64,000 bases of DNA from Cellulosimicrobium protaetiae (lineage in GTDB: Bacteria > Actinomycetota > Actinomycetes > Actinomycetales > Cellulomonadaceae): positions 3,472,001 to 3,536,000 of the forward strand of contig NZ_CP052757.1 of the NCBI RefSeq assembly GCF_009708005.2, read 5' to 3'. The position numbers and the translations under genes are program-made. Under the pieces are notes generated by a model that searched no databases, was not told where the DNA came from, and was given only the letters and a program-made list of their open reading frames with translations. Shown piece after piece: positions 36,464 through 46,195 of the stretch (its first letter is position 1; each line of letters begins with the position of its first letter).

Positions 36464-37300
36464 TCAGCTCGCGTCGCCGGCCTGCGACCGGGCGAGCTCC
36501 TCGGTCGCCTCGAGCTCCTCGGCGCGCAGCTCGGCGCCGCGGTCGCACACGTACTCGACGGCCTCGGCCGGGTCGTCGCACAGGTGGACGAGGTCGAGGT
36601 CGTGGGGGCTGATCATGCCGCGCCCCGCGACCGCCGTGCGTGCCCACTCGAGCAGCCCGCTCCAGTAGTCCGTGCCGACGAGCGCCACCGGGAACTCGGT
36701 GATCTTGTGGGTCTGGACGAGCGTGAGCGCCTCGAACAGCTCGTCGAACGTCCCGAAACCGCCCGGAAGGACGACGAAGCCCTGGGCGTACTTCACGAAC
36801 ATCGTCTTGCGGGCGAAGAAGTAGCGGAAGTTCACGCCGAGGTTGACGTACCGGTTCATGCCCTGCTCGAACGGCAGCTCGATGCCGAGCCCGACCGAGA
36901 GGCCCCCCGCCTCCGAGGCGCCCTTGTTCGCGGCCTCCATGATGCCGGGCCCGCCGCCCGTGATGACCGCGAAGCCCTCGTCGACGAGGCGACGGCCGAC
37001 GTCCTCGGCGAGCGCGTAGTCCGGGTGGTCCGGCTTGGTGCGGGCGGACCCGAACACCGACACGGCCGGGCCGACCTCCGCGAGAGCGCCGAAGCCCTCG
37101 ACGAACTCGCTCTGGATGCGCATCACGCGCCACGGGTCCGAGTGGACCCAGTCCGCGCTGCCCCCCGTGTCGAGGAGTCGCTGGTCCGTCGTCTGACGCG
37201 GGATCTGGTCCCCGCGCAGCAGCACCGGCCCCTTGCGGTACCCCGTCCCCGCCTGGGGCACGCCGTCGTCAGAACCCTGGTCACGCACCGTGTCGCTCAT
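36464..37300 (-). CDS. LOG family protein (TIGR00730; cytokinin-activating-type phosphoribohydrolase)
   Basis: A 278-residue Rossmann-fold protein. The LOG motifs are [14 protein letters not shown] and [15 protein letters not shown]. The family hydrolyses nucleoside 5'-monophosphates to base plus ribose 5-phosphate, classically on cytokinin nucleotides; the bacterial substrate is uncertain. The first 55 residues are a hydrophilic extension. The start ATG 37300 (MSDTVRD) is preferred because TAGGCT lies 7 bases upstream; in-frame GTG 37306 and codons further upstream fall in or beyond that element. Confidence 0.88.
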   Translation of the reverse strand: MSDTVRDQGSDDGVPQAGTGYRKGPVLLRGDQIPRQTTDQRLLDTGGSADWVHSDPWRVMRIQSEFVEGFGALAEVGPAVSVFGSARTKPDHPDYALAEDVGRRLVDEGFAVITGGGPGIMEAANKGASEAGGLSVGLGIELPFEQGMNRYVNLGVNFRYFFARKTMFVKYAQGFVVLPGGFGTFDELFEALTLVQTHKITEFPVALVGTDYWSGLLEWARTAVAGRGMISPHDLDLVHLCDDPAEAVEYVCDRGAELRAEELEATEELARSQAGDAS

Positions 37301-37307
37301 GGTCACG

Positions 37308-37313
37308 AGCCTA
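37308..37313 (-). promoter_or_regulatory. -10 element of leaderless LOG-folP2 promoter, overlapping the dapE stop codon
   Basis: TAGGCT, whose TAG is also the dapE stop codon, is 7 bases before the LOG ATG. It supports that start and an independent transcript for LOG-folP2-mannosyltransferase. Confidence 0.55.
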
Positions 37314-38438
37314 TGCCGCAGGTGTGGCCAGGAGCCACGCACGCAGCGCGTCGCGGCACAGCGCGAACTGGCCGACCGGGCAGCGCTCGTCGTCCTTGTG
37401 CGCGAGGAGCGGATCTCCCGGACCGAAGTTCACCGCCGGGATGCCCAGCTCGGCGAAGCGCGCGACGTCGGTCCAGCCGTACTTCGGCGCCGGCGCGCCG
37501 CCCGTGACGCCCAGCACTGCCGCCGCGAAGTCGGCGGCGAGCGGGTCGTCCAGCCCGGGGCGCGCGCCCGGCGCGGCGTCGGTGAGCACGACCTCGAAGC
37601 CCGCGAACAGCTCGCGCACGTGCTGCTCGGCCTCGGCCACCGTGCGCGACGGCGCGAACCGGAAGTTCACCGTGACCACGCACTCGTCCGGGACGACGTT
37701 CCCCGCGATCCCGCCGCGGATCCCCACGGCGTTCATCCCCTCGCGGTACACCAGGCCGTCGACGTCGGCCTCCTGCGGCACGTACGCCGCCAGCCGGTCG
37801 AGCACCTCGTGCGCCGCGTGGATCGCGTTGGCCCCCGTCCAGGCGCGCGCGGAGTGCGCGGCCACCCCGGGGACGCGGACCTCGACCCGCAGCGTGCCGT
37901 TGCACCCGCCCTCGAGCCCCGCCGACGTCGGCTCGCCCAGGACCGCGAAGTCGGCCGCGAGCAGGTCGGGACGGTTGCGCGCGAGGCGCCCGAGCCCGTT
38001 GAGGTCGGACGCGACCTCCTCGTTGTCGTAGAACACCCACGTGACGTCCTGCGACGGCGCGTCGAGCTCCGCGGCGAGCGCGAGCGCGACCGCGACACCG
38101 CCCTTCATGTCGACGGTCCCCCGCCCCCACACCTCGGCGTGGGCGCCCTCCCCGACGACGCGGGTGGGGAGGTTCGGCGGGTCCGTGAGGGGCACGGTGT
38201 CCAGGTGACCGGCGATCACCACGCGCCGCTCCCGGCCGAGCGACGTGCGCGCGACGACCGTGTCGCCGTCGCGCACGACCTCCAGGTGCGGGTACGCACG
38301 CAGCGCCGTCTCGACCGCGTCCGCGAGCGCGCGCTCGTCGCCGCTGACCGACGGTGTGTCGCACACCGCCCGGAACAGCGCGACGAGGTCGCCGGTGAGG
38401 TCGAGCGCGGGCAGGCCGGAGGGGGTGGGAGAGGTCAC
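37311..38438 (-). CDS. dapE: Succinyl-diaminopimelate desuccinylase
   Basis: A 375-residue M20-family di-zinc hydrolase converting N-succinyl-LL-diaminopimelate to LL-diaminopimelate plus succinate. Motifs are [24 protein letters not shown] (metal-bridging Asp), [14 protein letters not shown] (catalytic Glu-Glu) and [10 protein letters not shown]. It lies divergent from dapD, and dapC is 4 kb away, giving three steps of the succinylase branch. GTG 38438 is 6 bases after TAGGGT, a leaderless start. Confidence 0.93.
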   Translation of the reverse strand: MTSPTPSGLPALDLTGDLVALFRAVCDTPSVSGDERALADAVETALRAYPHLEVVRDGDTVVARTSLGRERRVVIAGHLDTVPLTDPPNLPTRVVGEGAHAEVWGRGTVDMKGGVAVALALAAELDAPSQDVTWVFYDNEEVASDLNGLGRLARNRPDLLAADFAVLGEPTSAGLEGGCNGTLRVEVRVPGVAAHSARAWTGANAIHAAHEVLDRLAAYVPQEADVDGLVYREGMNAVGIRGGIAGNVVPDECVVTVNFRFAPSRTVAEAEQHVRELFAGFEVVLTDAAPGARPGLDDPLAADFAAAVLGVTGGAPAPKYGWTDVARFAELGIPAVNFGPGDPLLAHKDDERCPVGQFALCRDALRAWLLATPAA

Positions 38439-38444
38439 GCCAGC

Positions 38445-38450
38445 ACCCTA
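38445..38450 (-). promoter_or_regulatory. -10 element of leaderless dapE promoter
   Basis: TAGGGT on the minus strand, 6 bases before the dapE GTG. It mirrors the dapD element 11 bases away on the other strand. Confidence 0.6.
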
Positions 38451-38461
38451 CCGGCGGCGGA

Positions 38462-38467
38462 TAGGGT
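38462..38467 (+). promoter_or_regulatory. -10 element of leaderless dapD promoter
   Basis: TAGGGT on the plus strand, 7 bases before the dapD ATG. With the dapE element it forms an inverted repeat (38444-38450 with 38462-38468). Confidence 0.6.
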
Positions 38468-38474
38468 GGGGCGC

Positions 38475-39467
38475 ATGACTTCTGCGACCCCCGCGACCGC
38501 CCCCTCGGTGGCCGCGTCCGAGCCGCGTACGGCGTGGGGCTACGGCCTGGCGACCGTCACCGACGACGGCACGACCCTCGACGTCTGGTACCCCGCCCCG
38601 GCGCTCGGCGCCGCGCCGGCGGACACGACCGTCCCCGCCTCCCTCGACGCGCTCGCCGAGCGCGACGAGGTGCGCGGCGTCGACGTCGTCGTGGTGCGGA
38701 CCGAGATCGACCTCGACGCCGCCCCGGCCGACACCGCCGACGCGTACCTGCGCCTCCACCTGCTCTCCCACCGCCTCGTCGCCCCGCACGGGCAGAACCT
38801 CGACGGTCTCTTCGGCGTGCTGACGAACGTCGTCTGGACCAACCACGGCGCGTGCGCGGTCGAGGGCTTCGAGGAGACCCGGCTGCGCCTGCGCGCGACC
38901 GGGCAGACCGTGACCGTGTACGGCGTCGACAAGTTCCCGCGCATGGTCGACTACGTCGTCCCCTCGGGCGTCCGCGTCGCCGACGCCGACCGCGTGCGCC
39001 TCGGCGCGCACCTCGCCCCGGGCACCACCGTCATGCACGAGGGCTTCGTCAACTTCAACGCCGGGACGCTCGGCACGTCGATGGTCGAGGGCCGGATCTC
39101 CGCGGGCGTCGTCGTCGGCGACGGATCCGACGTCGGGGGCGGCGCGTCGATCATGGGCACCCTCTCCGGCGGCGGCCGCGAGGTCATCTCCCTCGGGCAG
39201 CGCTCGCTCCTCGGCGCCAACGCGGGCCTCGGCATCCCCCTGGGCGACGACTGCGTCGTCGAGTCCGGTCTCTACGTCACCGCGGGCACCAAGGTGACGG
39301 TCGTCGGGCAGACCGACGCCTCGGGCGCTCCGCTCGTCGTCAAAGCGCGCGAGCTCTCGGGCCGGTCCGGCATCCTGTTCCGCCGCAACTCGCTCACCGG
39401 CGGCGTCGAGGCCGTGTCCCGCACGGGCGCCGGCGTCGAGCTCAACGCCGCGCTCCACGCGAACTGA
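38475..39467 (+). CDS. dapD: Tetrahydrodipicolinate N-succinyltransferase
   Basis: A 330-residue actinobacterial-type DapD, using succinyl-CoA to succinylate tetrahydrodipicolinate in the lysine/DAP pathway. The C-terminal half is a left-handed beta helix of hexapeptide repeats ([40 protein letters not shown]). The N-terminal domain has the [18 protein letters not shown] segment. ATG 38475 sits 7 bases after TAGGGT; longer upstream frames are shadows of dapE. Trimeric cytosolic enzyme. Confidence 0.94.
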   Translation: MTSATPATAPSVAASEPRTAWGYGLATVTDDGTTLDVWYPAPALGAAPADTTVPASLDALAERDEVRGVDVVVVRTEIDLDAAPADTADAYLRLHLLSHRLVAPHGQNLDGLFGVLTNVVWTNHGACAVEGFEETRLRLRATGQTVTVYGVDKFPRMVDYVVPSGVRVADADRVRLGAHLAPGTTVMHEGFVNFNAGTLGTSMVEGRISAGVVVGDGSDVGGGASIMGTLSGGGREVISLGQRSLLGANAGLGIPLGDDCVVESGLYVTAGTKVTVVGQTDASGAPLVVKARELSGRSGILFRRNSLTGGVEAVSRTGAGVELNAALHAN

Positions 39468-39496
39468 CCCACCCGGCGAGAACGACGGCGTCCCGC

Positions 39497-40474
39497 ATGA
39501 CCACGACCCGAGCCCCCCGTCCCCGGGACCTGCCGGACGTCGGTCGCGCACGACGCCGACGCCGTCCGCTCCGCACCGCGGTCACCCTCCTCACGGTCGC
39601 CGCGGTCGGGGTGGGCGGCGTCGTCGTCGCCCTCAACCGGCTCGACGCCGACACACCCGTCGCCGAGCGGTGCGCCGCGACCGCCGACGGCCGCACCTGG
39701 TACCTGTCCGTCACCCAGGCGGACAACGCGGCGCTGATCGCCGTCGCCGCCGAGCGCCGCGGCCTCCCTGCCCGGGCCGCGACCATCGGGCTCGCGACGG
39801 CGCTCCAGGAGTCCCGGCTCGTCAACATCGACTATGGCGACCGCGACTCCGTCGGCCTGTTCCAGCAGCGCCCGTCCCAGGGCTGGGGCAGCGTCGAGCA
39901 GATCATGGACCCCGTCTACTCGACCGGCGCGTTCTACGACGTGCTCGAGACGGTCGAGGGGTTCGAGGCGATGGAGGTCACCGTCGCCGCGCAGACCGTC
40001 CAACGCTCCGCCTTCCCCGACGCCTACGCCCAGCACGAGCCGCGGTCGCGCGCGTGGGCCTCCGCGCTCACCGGCTGGTCCCCTGCGTCGCTCACGTGCG
40101 ACCTCGCCCCGGTGGCCGCGACCGAGGTCCCCGCCGAAGGCGACCCCACGCAGACGTTCCAGGACCGCCTCGTCCGCGACCTCGGCGACGGCGCCCGCGC
40201 CGTACCGTTCGACGGCGGCGACGGGAGCACGGTCCAGGTCGACGCCTCCGGTCTGCCGACCGCGGCCCAGGACGGTGGCCTCGACCGCGCGGCCTGGGCC
40301 GTCGCCCAGTGGGCCGTCGCCACCGCGGACGCGACGGACGTCGTCGCCGTCGAGGTCGGCGACCGCCGCTGGTCCCGCGACGACTCGACCTGGGCCTCGC
40401 TCGACCCGGACGAGCTCGCACCGATCGACCCGGGCCTCGTCCGCGTCCACGTCGCCGTCCCCGAAGAGCCCTGA
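39497..40474 (+). CDS. Membrane-anchored lytic-transglycosylase-like protein
   Basis: A 325-residue protein with an Arg-rich cytoplasmic start (ARRRRRPLR), one transmembrane helix at about residues 27-46 and an extracytoplasmic remainder. Residues 97-135 show a lysozyme-like pattern: GLATALQESRLVN with a candidate catalytic Glu105, then DYGDRDSVGLFQQRPSQGWG. Two extracytoplasmic Cys (about 59 and in SLTCDLAP) could form a disulfide. The C-terminal 110 residues are unassigned. ATG 39497 is 29 bases after dapD, suggesting co-transcription with DAP synthesis. A wall-remodelling role is inference. Confidence 0.78.
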   Translation: MTTTRAPRPRDLPDVGRARRRRRPLRTAVTLLTVAAVGVGGVVVALNRLDADTPVAERCAATADGRTWYLSVTQADNAALIAVAAERRGLPARAATIGLATALQESRLVNIDYGDRDSVGLFQQRPSQGWGSVEQIMDPVYSTGAFYDVLETVEGFEAMEVTVAAQTVQRSAFPDAYAQHEPRSRAWASALTGWSPASLTCDLAPVAATEVPAEGDPTQTFQDRLVRDLGDGARAVPFDGGDGSTVQVDASGLPTAAQDGGLDRAAWAVAQWAVATADATDVVAVEVGDRRWSRDDSTWASLDPDELAPIDPGLVRVHVAVPEEP

Positions 40475-40712
40475 CTGCAGCCGGGTCGCTCGAGGAGCAC
40501 GGTCGCCCCAGGCGAACGCCGGTGGTCGCGCTGGGTGTCGGGACGACGCCTCGCCTCCGCGGCGAGGTCCGTCGGCTCGAGAAGGCGCGACGACCGAGAG
40601 CGGCGGGTGCGGCGTCGGATGCGAAGGGGCGTCAGAGCCGCGCTCCAAGAACCCACGGCCGAGAGACCGAGGTGACGGGCGCGGCAGCCCCGAGCACCGA
40701 CGCCGTACCCGC

Positions 40713-40779
40713 CGCGGACCCGACCACCGCCCGGTACCCGATCGAGCGCCAAGCCCGTGCCCGACGCGGACCCGACCAC
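40713..40779. repeat. Short direct repeat
   Basis: The 15-mer CGCGGACCCGACCAC occurs at 40713-40727 and again at 40765-40779, with similar flanking sequence (CCCGGTA versus TCCGGTGA). It may be a local duplication. Confidence 0.45.
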
Positions 40780-40821
40780 GTCCGGTGACCCAGTCATGAG
40801 CCGGAGCTACCGAGAGACGAC

Positions 40822-40862
40822 GGACGCCGCGCGCTCACCGAGGGGTGAGCGGCGCGGCGTCC
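40822..40862 (-). terminator. Terminator of gltA
   Basis: A long hairpin (40822-40839 with 40844-40862, one bulged base, 4-base loop), 13 bases past the gltA stop. It may also stop readthrough from the transglycosylase-like gene. Confidence 0.8.
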
Positions 40863-40875
40863 GGAGGAGCGGGTG

Positions 40876-42174
<1,299 letters not shown>

Positions 42175-42301
42175 GGTTCCCTTCCATGCTGCTGCTCGCG
42201 CCGTTGCCGCGCGGTCGACCGTACCCCGCTTCACCCGCACGTGACCAATCCGGAACCGTCACGAGAACACCACACCTCTGTGAGGCAGGTCACGTCAGAG
42301 T

Positions 42302-43438
42302 TCAGGCTCCGGAGAGTCGAGCGGCGGCCTCGTGGACGCGCTCGTCCGTCGCGGTGAGCGCGACGCGGACGTGCCCCGCACCCTCCGGTCCGTAGAACGC
42401 CCCCGGCCCGACGAGTATGCCCAGGTCGGCGAACCTCGACACGGTTCGCCAGCAGTCCACGGCCTCGGCCTCGGCCTCGGTCGGCCTCGACCACAGGTAC
42501 AGCCCCGCCTCGGAGTGGTCGACCGTCAGCCCGGAGGAGCCGAGCGCCGCGACGAGCACCTCGCGGCGCCGCGCGTAGACCTCGCGCTGCGCGGCGACGT
42601 GCGCGTCGTCGGACAGCGCGGCCACCATCGCGGCCTGCACCGGCGCGGGGACGATCATCCCGAGGTGCTTGCGCGTCGCGAGCAGGTCGGCGACGAGGGC
42701 GGGGTCACCCGCGACGAACGCGGCCCGGTAGCCCGCCATGCTCGACTGCTTCGAGAGCGAGTAGGTGACGAGGAGGCTCTCGTGCGACCCGCCCGAGACC
42801 GCCGGGTCGAGCAGGCTGGGCACGCCGCGCGTCGCGTACGGCTCGGCCCACGCGAGCTCCGCGTAGCACTCGTCGCTCGCGACGACTGCCCCGATCCCGC
42901 GGGCGGCCGCGACCACGCGCGCGAGGTGGGCGGCGTCGAGCACACGCCCTGTCGGGTTGCTCGGGGAGTTCACCCAGACGAGGCGCACGTCGGTGCGCCC
43001 GGCCCACTCGTCGACGTCGTCGGTCGCGAGCGGCGTCGCGCCGGCGAGGCGTGCTCCGACGTCGTACGTGGGGTAGGCGGTGCGCGGGTGCACGACGACG
43101 TCGCCCGGCCCGAGACGCAGGAGCGCGGGCAGGAGACCGACGAGCTCCTTGCTGCCGACGGTGGGCAGCACTGCGTCCGGGTCCAGGCCGGGCACGCCAC
43201 GCCGGCGCGCGAACCAGGCGGACACGGCCTCGCGCAGGGCCGCCGTGCCGTGCGTCGTCGGGTACCCGTGCGCGTCCGACGCCGCGGCGAGCGCGTCGCG
43301 CACGACGGCGGGGGTCGGGTCGACGGGCGTCCCGATCGACAGGTCGACGACGCCCCGCGGGTGCGCGCGGGCGCGCTCCGCGTACGGGGTCAGCGTGTCC
43401 CAGGGATAGGCGAGACCGGAGAGGTCGGCGAGACCCAC
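42302..43438 (-). CDS. dapC: Succinyldiaminopimelate aminotransferase (DapC)
   Basis: A 378-residue class I/II PLP aminotransferase. The PLP lysine is in TYSLSKQSSMAGYRAAF. Other family motifs are LSIGTPVDPTP, VNSPSNPTGRVLD and VASDECYAEL. It transaminates N-succinyl-2-amino-6-ketopimelate between the DapD and DapE steps. GTG 43438 begins 16 bases after the ferredoxin stop; the fdx-dapC pair is conserved in actinobacteria (Rv1177-Rv1178). A generic aspartate aminotransferase is a less likely alternative. Confidence 0.9.
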   Translation of the reverse strand: MGLADLSGLAYPWDTLTPYAERARAHPRGVVDLSIGTPVDPTPAVVRDALAAASDAHGYPTTHGTAALREAVSAWFARRRGVPGLDPDAVLPTVGSKELVGLLPALLRLGPGDVVVHPRTAYPTYDVGARLAGATPLATDDVDEWAGRTDVRLVWVNSPSNPTGRVLDAAHLARVVAAARGIGAVVASDECYAELAWAEPYATRGVPSLLDPAVSGGSHESLLVTYSLSKQSSMAGYRAAFVAGDPALVADLLATRKHLGMIVPAPVQAAMVAALSDDAHVAAQREVYARRREVLVAALGSSGLTVDHSEAGLYLWSRPTEAEAEAVDCWRTVSRFADLGILVGPGAFYGPEGAGHVRVALTATDERVHEAAARLSGA

Positions 43439-43454
43439 GGGCGGTGCCGGGGGC

Positions 43455-43772
43455 TCAGGCCTGCGGCGGCAGGGCGGCGATCATCGGGTCGTCCTTCTCG
43501 ATGAGACCCATCTTCGCGGCGCCGCCGGGCGAGCCGAGGTCGTCGAAGAACTCGACGTTCGCGCGGTAGTAGTCGCTCCACTCCGTCGGGACGTCGTCCT
43601 CGTAGTAGATGGCCTCGACGGGGCAGACCGGCTCGCAGGCACCGCAGTCCACGCACTCGTCGGGGTGGATGTACAGCGACCGCTTGCCCTCGTAGATGCA
43701 GTCGACCGGACACTCCTCGATGCACGCCTTGTCCTTGACGTCCACGCACGGCTGGGCGATCACGTAAGTCAC
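43455..43772 (-). CDS. fdxA: 7Fe ferredoxin (FdxA/FdxC type)
   Basis: A 105-residue ferredoxin. Cluster ligands are [17 protein letters not shown] (the 3Fe-4S pattern plus a shared Cys) and [15 protein letters not shown] (the 4Fe-4S motif). The acidic tail has [17 protein letters not shown], typical of 7Fe actinobacterial ferredoxins. The start is GTG 43772, with AGAAAGG about 9 bases upstream. It is an electron carrier; a partner is not evident. Operon with dapC. Confidence 0.95.
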   Translation of the reverse strand: MTYVIAQPCVDVKDKACIEECPVDCIYEGKRSLYIHPDECVDCGACEPVCPVEAIYYEDDVPTEWSDYYRANVEFFDDLGSPGGAAKMGLIEKDDPMIAALPPQA

Positions 43773-43927
43773 GACCGGGTACCTTTCTGGATTCGTCCGG
43801 ACCCCGGCCCGGCGAGGGGCGAGGTCACGACAGGGAGACGCAGGACTAGTATCGCTCAGGTCGGGCGGTGCCCGACCCTCCCTGACCAGCCCGTGGACGA
43901 ACGTCACAGACCCGAGGAGCTCCTGCC

Positions 43928-44221
43928 GTGCCCGACGCGCCCTGGACCGCGTGGGCCCCTGGCACCCGGGTCGTCGTCCGCCGTCGCCTCACCGACGACG
44001 AGGCGGCCGCCGCGGGCAAGCCCCTCACCGACGTCATCGGGGTGGTCGTGCGGACGACCGCCACGGAGCTCGTGCTGCGGGAGGACGCGGGCGGGAGCGC
44101 CGCCCCGCCGCACCGCGGTCACGGCGTCCACGACGAGCCCCCTCCCCTCGTCACGGTGCCGCTCGACGCGATCGTGGCCGGCAAGCCGGTGCCGCCGCGC
44201 CCTCCGCGACGCCCCTCCTGA
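43928..44221 (+). CDS. Small SH3-like domain protein (Rv0428c-N-terminus-like)
   Basis: A 97-residue protein: [20 protein letters not shown], then [20 protein letters not shown], then [20 protein letters not shown]. The beta-rich pattern and the [17 protein letters not shown] ending resemble the SH3-like domain at the N-terminus of Rv0428c-type GNAT acetyltransferases, but no acetyltransferase domain follows. GTG 43928 has AGGAG about 10 bases upstream. It is divergent from fdxA and convergent with tyrA. A nucleic-acid or protein interaction role is only a guess. Confidence 0.72.
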   Translation: MPDAPWTAWAPGTRVVVRRRLTDDEAAAAGKPLTDVIGVVVRTTATELVLREDAGGSAAPPHRGHGVHDEPPPLVTVPLDAIVAGKPVPPRPPRRPS

Positions 44222-44243
44222 CGCCGGACGTCGAGACGTCGTC

Positions 44244-45239
44244 TCAGGCGACGACGACCGCGCCGTCCTCCACGTCCACGACGACGGCGCCGCGCGCACC
44301 CGCACCGGCGAGCGCCGTCCGCCAGTCCCCCGCGTCGTCGAGGTCGACGCGCAGCCGCTCCCCGCTCCCGGCCACCGGCGCCGGTCCGCGCACCGGGTCG
44401 GGCCGGTCGAAGAACTCCCCCACGGGCGCGTTCGACTCGAGCGCCCGGACGAGCTGCTCCAGGTCGCGCACGACGACGCGCAGCGCCGAGGCCACCCACG
44501 CCGCGTTGTCCGTGACCATCGCCTCGGTGCGCCGCGCGTCGGTGCGACCCACGCGCGTCGCGTCACGGAAGCTGCCCGCGGCGAGCCCGAGCGCGACGTC
44601 CCGCACGGGCGCGTCCGCGACGACGCCCAGGAGCTCGGTGGCGAGGACGTGCGGGACGTGGCTGACGAGCGCCGTCGACTCGTCGTGGACCTCGTCCGTG
44701 AGGACGTGGACGGTCCCGCCGAGGGGCCCGGTCACGAGCCGCAGCACCGTCACGAACCCCCCTCGCGGCGTCGTCCCGTCGACCGTGACGGCCCAGCGCG
44801 CGCCGTCGAGCATCGCGGGGTCGGACGCCTCGAAGCCGGAGTGCTCGGTGCCCGCCATGGGGTGCGCCCCGACGTAGCGGGACTCGAGGCCCGCGGACCG
44901 GACGGCGTCGCGCACCGCGCCCTTCACGCTCCCGACGTCCGTGACGACGGTCGCGCCGCGCACGTGCCGCCCGACCTCGGCCGCGACCGACCGCATGGCC
45001 CGGAGCGGCACCGCGAGCACGAGCACGTCGGGCTCCTGCGCGCACACGTCCGCCAGGTCGCCGACGACCCGCAGTCCCGCGGCGCGCGCCGCGGCGCGCG
45101 TCGCGGCGGTCGCGTCGTGCGCGGTCACGTCGACGCCCTGCGCGTGCAGGAGCCGCGCGACCGACCCGCCGACCAGCCCGAGCCCGACGACCCCCACCCG
45201 CAGCCCGACCCCGCTCGTCCGGCCCACGTCGGCGGTCAC
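44244..45239 (-). CDS. tyrA: Prephenate dehydrogenase
   Basis: A 331-residue NAD-dependent enzyme making 4-hydroxyphenylpyruvate for tyrosine. The N-terminal Rossmann motif is VGVVGLGLVGGSVARLL. The substrate-site segments include VTDVGSVKG and GAHPMAGTEHSGF; the helical C-terminal domain holds SHVPHVLATEL. There is no ACT domain. GTG 45239 overlaps the pheA stop (GTGA). It is the third cistron of an aromatic operon. Confidence 0.93.
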   Translation of the reverse strand: MTADVGRTSGVGLRVGVVGLGLVGGSVARLLHAQGVDVTAHDATAATRAAARAAGLRVVGDLADVCAQEPDVLVLAVPLRAMRSVAAEVGRHVRGATVVTDVGSVKGAVRDAVRSAGLESRYVGAHPMAGTEHSGFEASDPAMLDGARWAVTVDGTTPRGGFVTVLRLVTGPLGGTVHVLTDEVHDESTALVSHVPHVLATELLGVVADAPVRDVALGLAAGSFRDATRVGRTDARRTEAMVTDNAAWVASALRVVVRDLEQLVRALESNAPVGEFFDRPDPVRGPAPVAGSGERLRVDLDDAGDWRTALAGAGARGAVVVDVEDGAVVVA

Positions 45240-46195
45240 CACAGCAGTCCCGCCGCGAGCCCGGTCGGCTCCGTCGACGCGTCGACGCTGCCGACGGGGA
45301 CGTGCGCGACGTCGACGTCGGCGTGCACCGACTCGTCGAGCTCGCCCCGCGCCGGCACGACCCCGAGCGTCTTGAGCGCGTCGCCCGCGCGCACGAGGTC
45401 GTCGAGCACGGCGCGCACCGGCGCGTCCCAGGGGGCGCCGTCGACCGTCAGGACGAAGACGTACGTGCCGGCGACCGCCTTGAGCGGGCGGGTGATGAGG
45501 CTCGACAGGTTGACGCCGCGCTCCCCGAACGAGCGCGTGATGCGGGCGAGCACACCCGGCCCGGTGACGACCGGCGTCACGGCCAGCATGGTGCGCCACG
45601 GGCCGTCGCGGCGGTCGCGCGCGCGGCCGAGCGCGGCGGTCGCCTCGGCGCGCGGCGCGAGCACGAGGAACCGGGTCCGCGCCCCCGCGAAGTCCTCCAC
45701 GGCGCGCTCGAAGGTCTCCAGGCCGTAGAGCTCACCGCAGATGGTCGGGCCGAGAGCGACCTGGTGCGGTCCGGCGTCACGGCACGCGGCCGCGTTCGAC
45801 GACGCGGCGAGCGGGACGAGACCGGTCCTGCGGACGAATTCCTGGCACTGCGCGAGGCCGTGCGGGTGGGCGGTGACCTCGGTCAGCTCGCCGTGGCCGG
45901 GCCGGACGAACGCGTCGAACGAGATGTCGAGCACGACCTCGTCGACCGCGACCACGGTCGCGCTCCCGACGATCGCGTCGAGCGAGGGCACCACGTACCC
46001 CTCGACCGTGTTCTCGATCGCGACGACCCCGCGCTCGAGCTCGCCCGCGGCGACGCCCGCGAACACGTCCGCGACCGTCGCGCGCGCGGCGAGGCGGTCC
46101 GGCCGACCGGAGTCGTCCGCGCGTCCTGCGGACCAGCCGGCCGCGGCCTGGTGCGTGAACGACCCCTCGGGGCCGAGGTAGCCGAGGACGCTCAC
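45236..46195 (-). CDS. pheA: Prephenate dehydratase
   Basis: A 319-residue enzyme converting prephenate to phenylpyruvate. The PDT domain has YLGPEGSFTHQAA, AIENTVEGYVVPSLD, SSNAAACRDA and the catalytic TRF triad in GARTRFLVLAP. The C-terminal ACT domain is GPGVLARITRSFGERGVNLS followed by SLITRPLK, in place of the usual ESRP phenylalanine-binding motif, then YVFVLTVDG. GTG 46195 overlaps the upstream PDT-like gene stop (GTGA), and its own stop overlaps tyrA. Confidence 0.93.
   Translation of the reverse strand: MSVLGYLGPEGSFTHQAAAGWSAGRADDSGRPDRLAARATVADVFAGVAAGELERGVVAIENTVEGYVVPSLDAIVGSATVVAVDEVVLDISFDAFVRPGHGELTEVTAHPHGLAQCQEFVRRTGLVPLAASSNAAACRDAGPHQVALGPTICGELYGLETFERAVEDFAGARTRFLVLAPRAEATAALGRARDRRDGPWRTMLAVTPVVTGPGVLARITRSFGERGVNLSSLITRPLKAVAGTYVFVLTVDGAPWDAPVRAVLDDLVRAGDALKTLGVVPARGELDESVHADVDVAHVPVGSVDASTEPTGLAAGLLW

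Larger units (their letters stand above)
40475..40875. other. 401-base gene-free region between convergent genes
   Basis: No family-like open frame was found on either strand. It contains a 15-base direct repeat (40713-40727 and 40765-40779) and, at its right end, the gltA terminator. Base composition is like the neighbours. Confidence 0.55.
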
